DNA from: an uncultured Campylobacter sp.
Lineage (GTDB): Bacteria; Campylobacterota; Campylobacteria; Campylobacterales; Campylobacteraceae
DNA length: 5,729 nucleotides
Assembly (NCBI GenBank): GCA_937965895.1
Contig: CALCKS010000028.1
Location: 1 to 5,729, forward strand
Direction of reading: 5' to 3'
Both the position numbers and the translations under genes were made by a program. Of the stretch, positions 5,418 through 5,729 are shown piece by piece. Below the pieces are notes generated by a model, which saw only the letters and a list, made by a program, of their open reading frames with translations, did not search any database and had not been told where the DNA came from. Each line of letters starts with the position of its first letter. Position 1 is the stretch's first letter.

Positions 5418-5729
5418 AGATAGAAGCCTACAAAATATCGACGTTACCAAATTACTCATCTATATTCTCATTTTTATAGTTGCTTGCCTTGTGATGATAT
5501 TTGGCTTTTTAATACCGAGTATCAAAGAGTACAAGCAGGTCAAATACGAAAGTCGCATGCAAATCGCCGCAAGTGCGCAAACGCAAAGGCTCTACGACGC
5601 CAAATCAAAAGCCCTAAACGAGATAAAGCAAAACGACAAAGCCGCGTTAGACGCTCTTGAAAACAAATTTGACGTAGAGAATTTTACTCAATTTGCCTCA
5701 AAGTACTTTATGAACGTAAATCTAAGCGA
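5410..5729 (+). CDS. PilO-like bitopic inner-membrane protein (3' end cut by window edge)
   Basis: There are 106 complete codons before the edge. The protein has a short cytoplasmic N-terminus (1-14), one transmembrane helix at about 15-37 ending in a Pro (FGFLIPSIKEY), then a charged coiled coil at about 38-88 and the start of a folded segment. This matches PilO/GspM topology, where a bitopic helix and coiled coil precede a ferredoxin-like domain, and it follows a PilN-like gene as pilO does. The ATG at 5410 has AGAGGG at 5399-5404, five bases upstream, and overlaps the upstream stop by eight bases (ATGAGTAA), the same geometry as the previous junction. The C-terminal domain that would decide the family lies beyond the window. 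Another divergent bitopic coiled-coil protein is possible. Confidence 0.82.
   Translation, partial: MSKDRSLQNIDVTKLLIYILIFIVACLVMIFGFLIPSIKEYKQVKYESRMQIAASAQTQRLYDAKSKALNEIKQNDKAALDALENKFDVENFTQFASKYFMNVNLS

Noticed and set aside
1..5729. CRISPR arrays, tRNA/rRNA genes, insertion sequences, attachment sites
   Set aside because: I looked on both strands and saw no regularly spaced repeats, no cloverleaf-like sequence, no transposase and no terminal inverted repeats. The window is almost entirely filled with coding sequence.

Overview
The window looks like chromosomal DNA from a Campylobacter of the higher-G+C type (C. curvus, C. rectus, C. showae or C. gracilis rather than C. jejuni). The protein sequences and the gene order support this. 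nusA is divergent from an HP0268-like gene, then come miaB and a DUF374 acyltransferase, an order I recall from C. jejuni (around Cj0460 to Cj0454c), with HP0268-HP0269-HP0270 as the equivalent in Helicobacter pylori. By eye, base composition falls from G+C-rich in nusA to clearly A+T-richer in the genes after 3.9 kb.

Layout. Positions 1-1079 (minus strand) hold nearly all of nusA, and only its last few codons appear to lie outside the window. Positions 1080-1227 are a divergent promoter region. Seven genes then run on the plus strand. They are an 80-aa HP0268-like SMR-type nuclease (1228-1470), the tRNA methylthiotransferase MiaB (1467-2777), a DUF374 lysophospholipid acyltransferase-like protein (2761-3393), a small single-pass membrane protein (3390-3842), a 333-aa acidic protein that may be PilM/GspL-like (3899-4900), a PilN-like bitopic coiled-coil protein (4893-5417) and the start of a PilO-like bitopic coiled-coil protein (5410 to the edge). 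No stretch over 300 bases lacks a gene.

Organisation. Every plus-strand junction overlaps by 4, 17, 4, 8 or 8 bases, except one 56-base gap at 3843-3898. That gap carries a -10-like box and a strong ribosome binding site in front of a TTG start. I read the strand as two transcription units, or one operon with an internal promoter. The first four genes cover RNA processing/modification and the envelope. The last three resemble the PilM-PilN-PilO (GspL-GspM) inner-membrane module of type IV pilus and type II secretion machines in size, order and topology, though the sequences are very divergent.

Most worth a second look are (i) the divergent PilMNO-like module, (ii) a perfect 12-bp inverted repeat wrapped around the miaB stop codon, just inside the acyltransferase reading frame, and (iii) the tight 4-base coupling of a putative nuclease to a tRNA modification enzyme.
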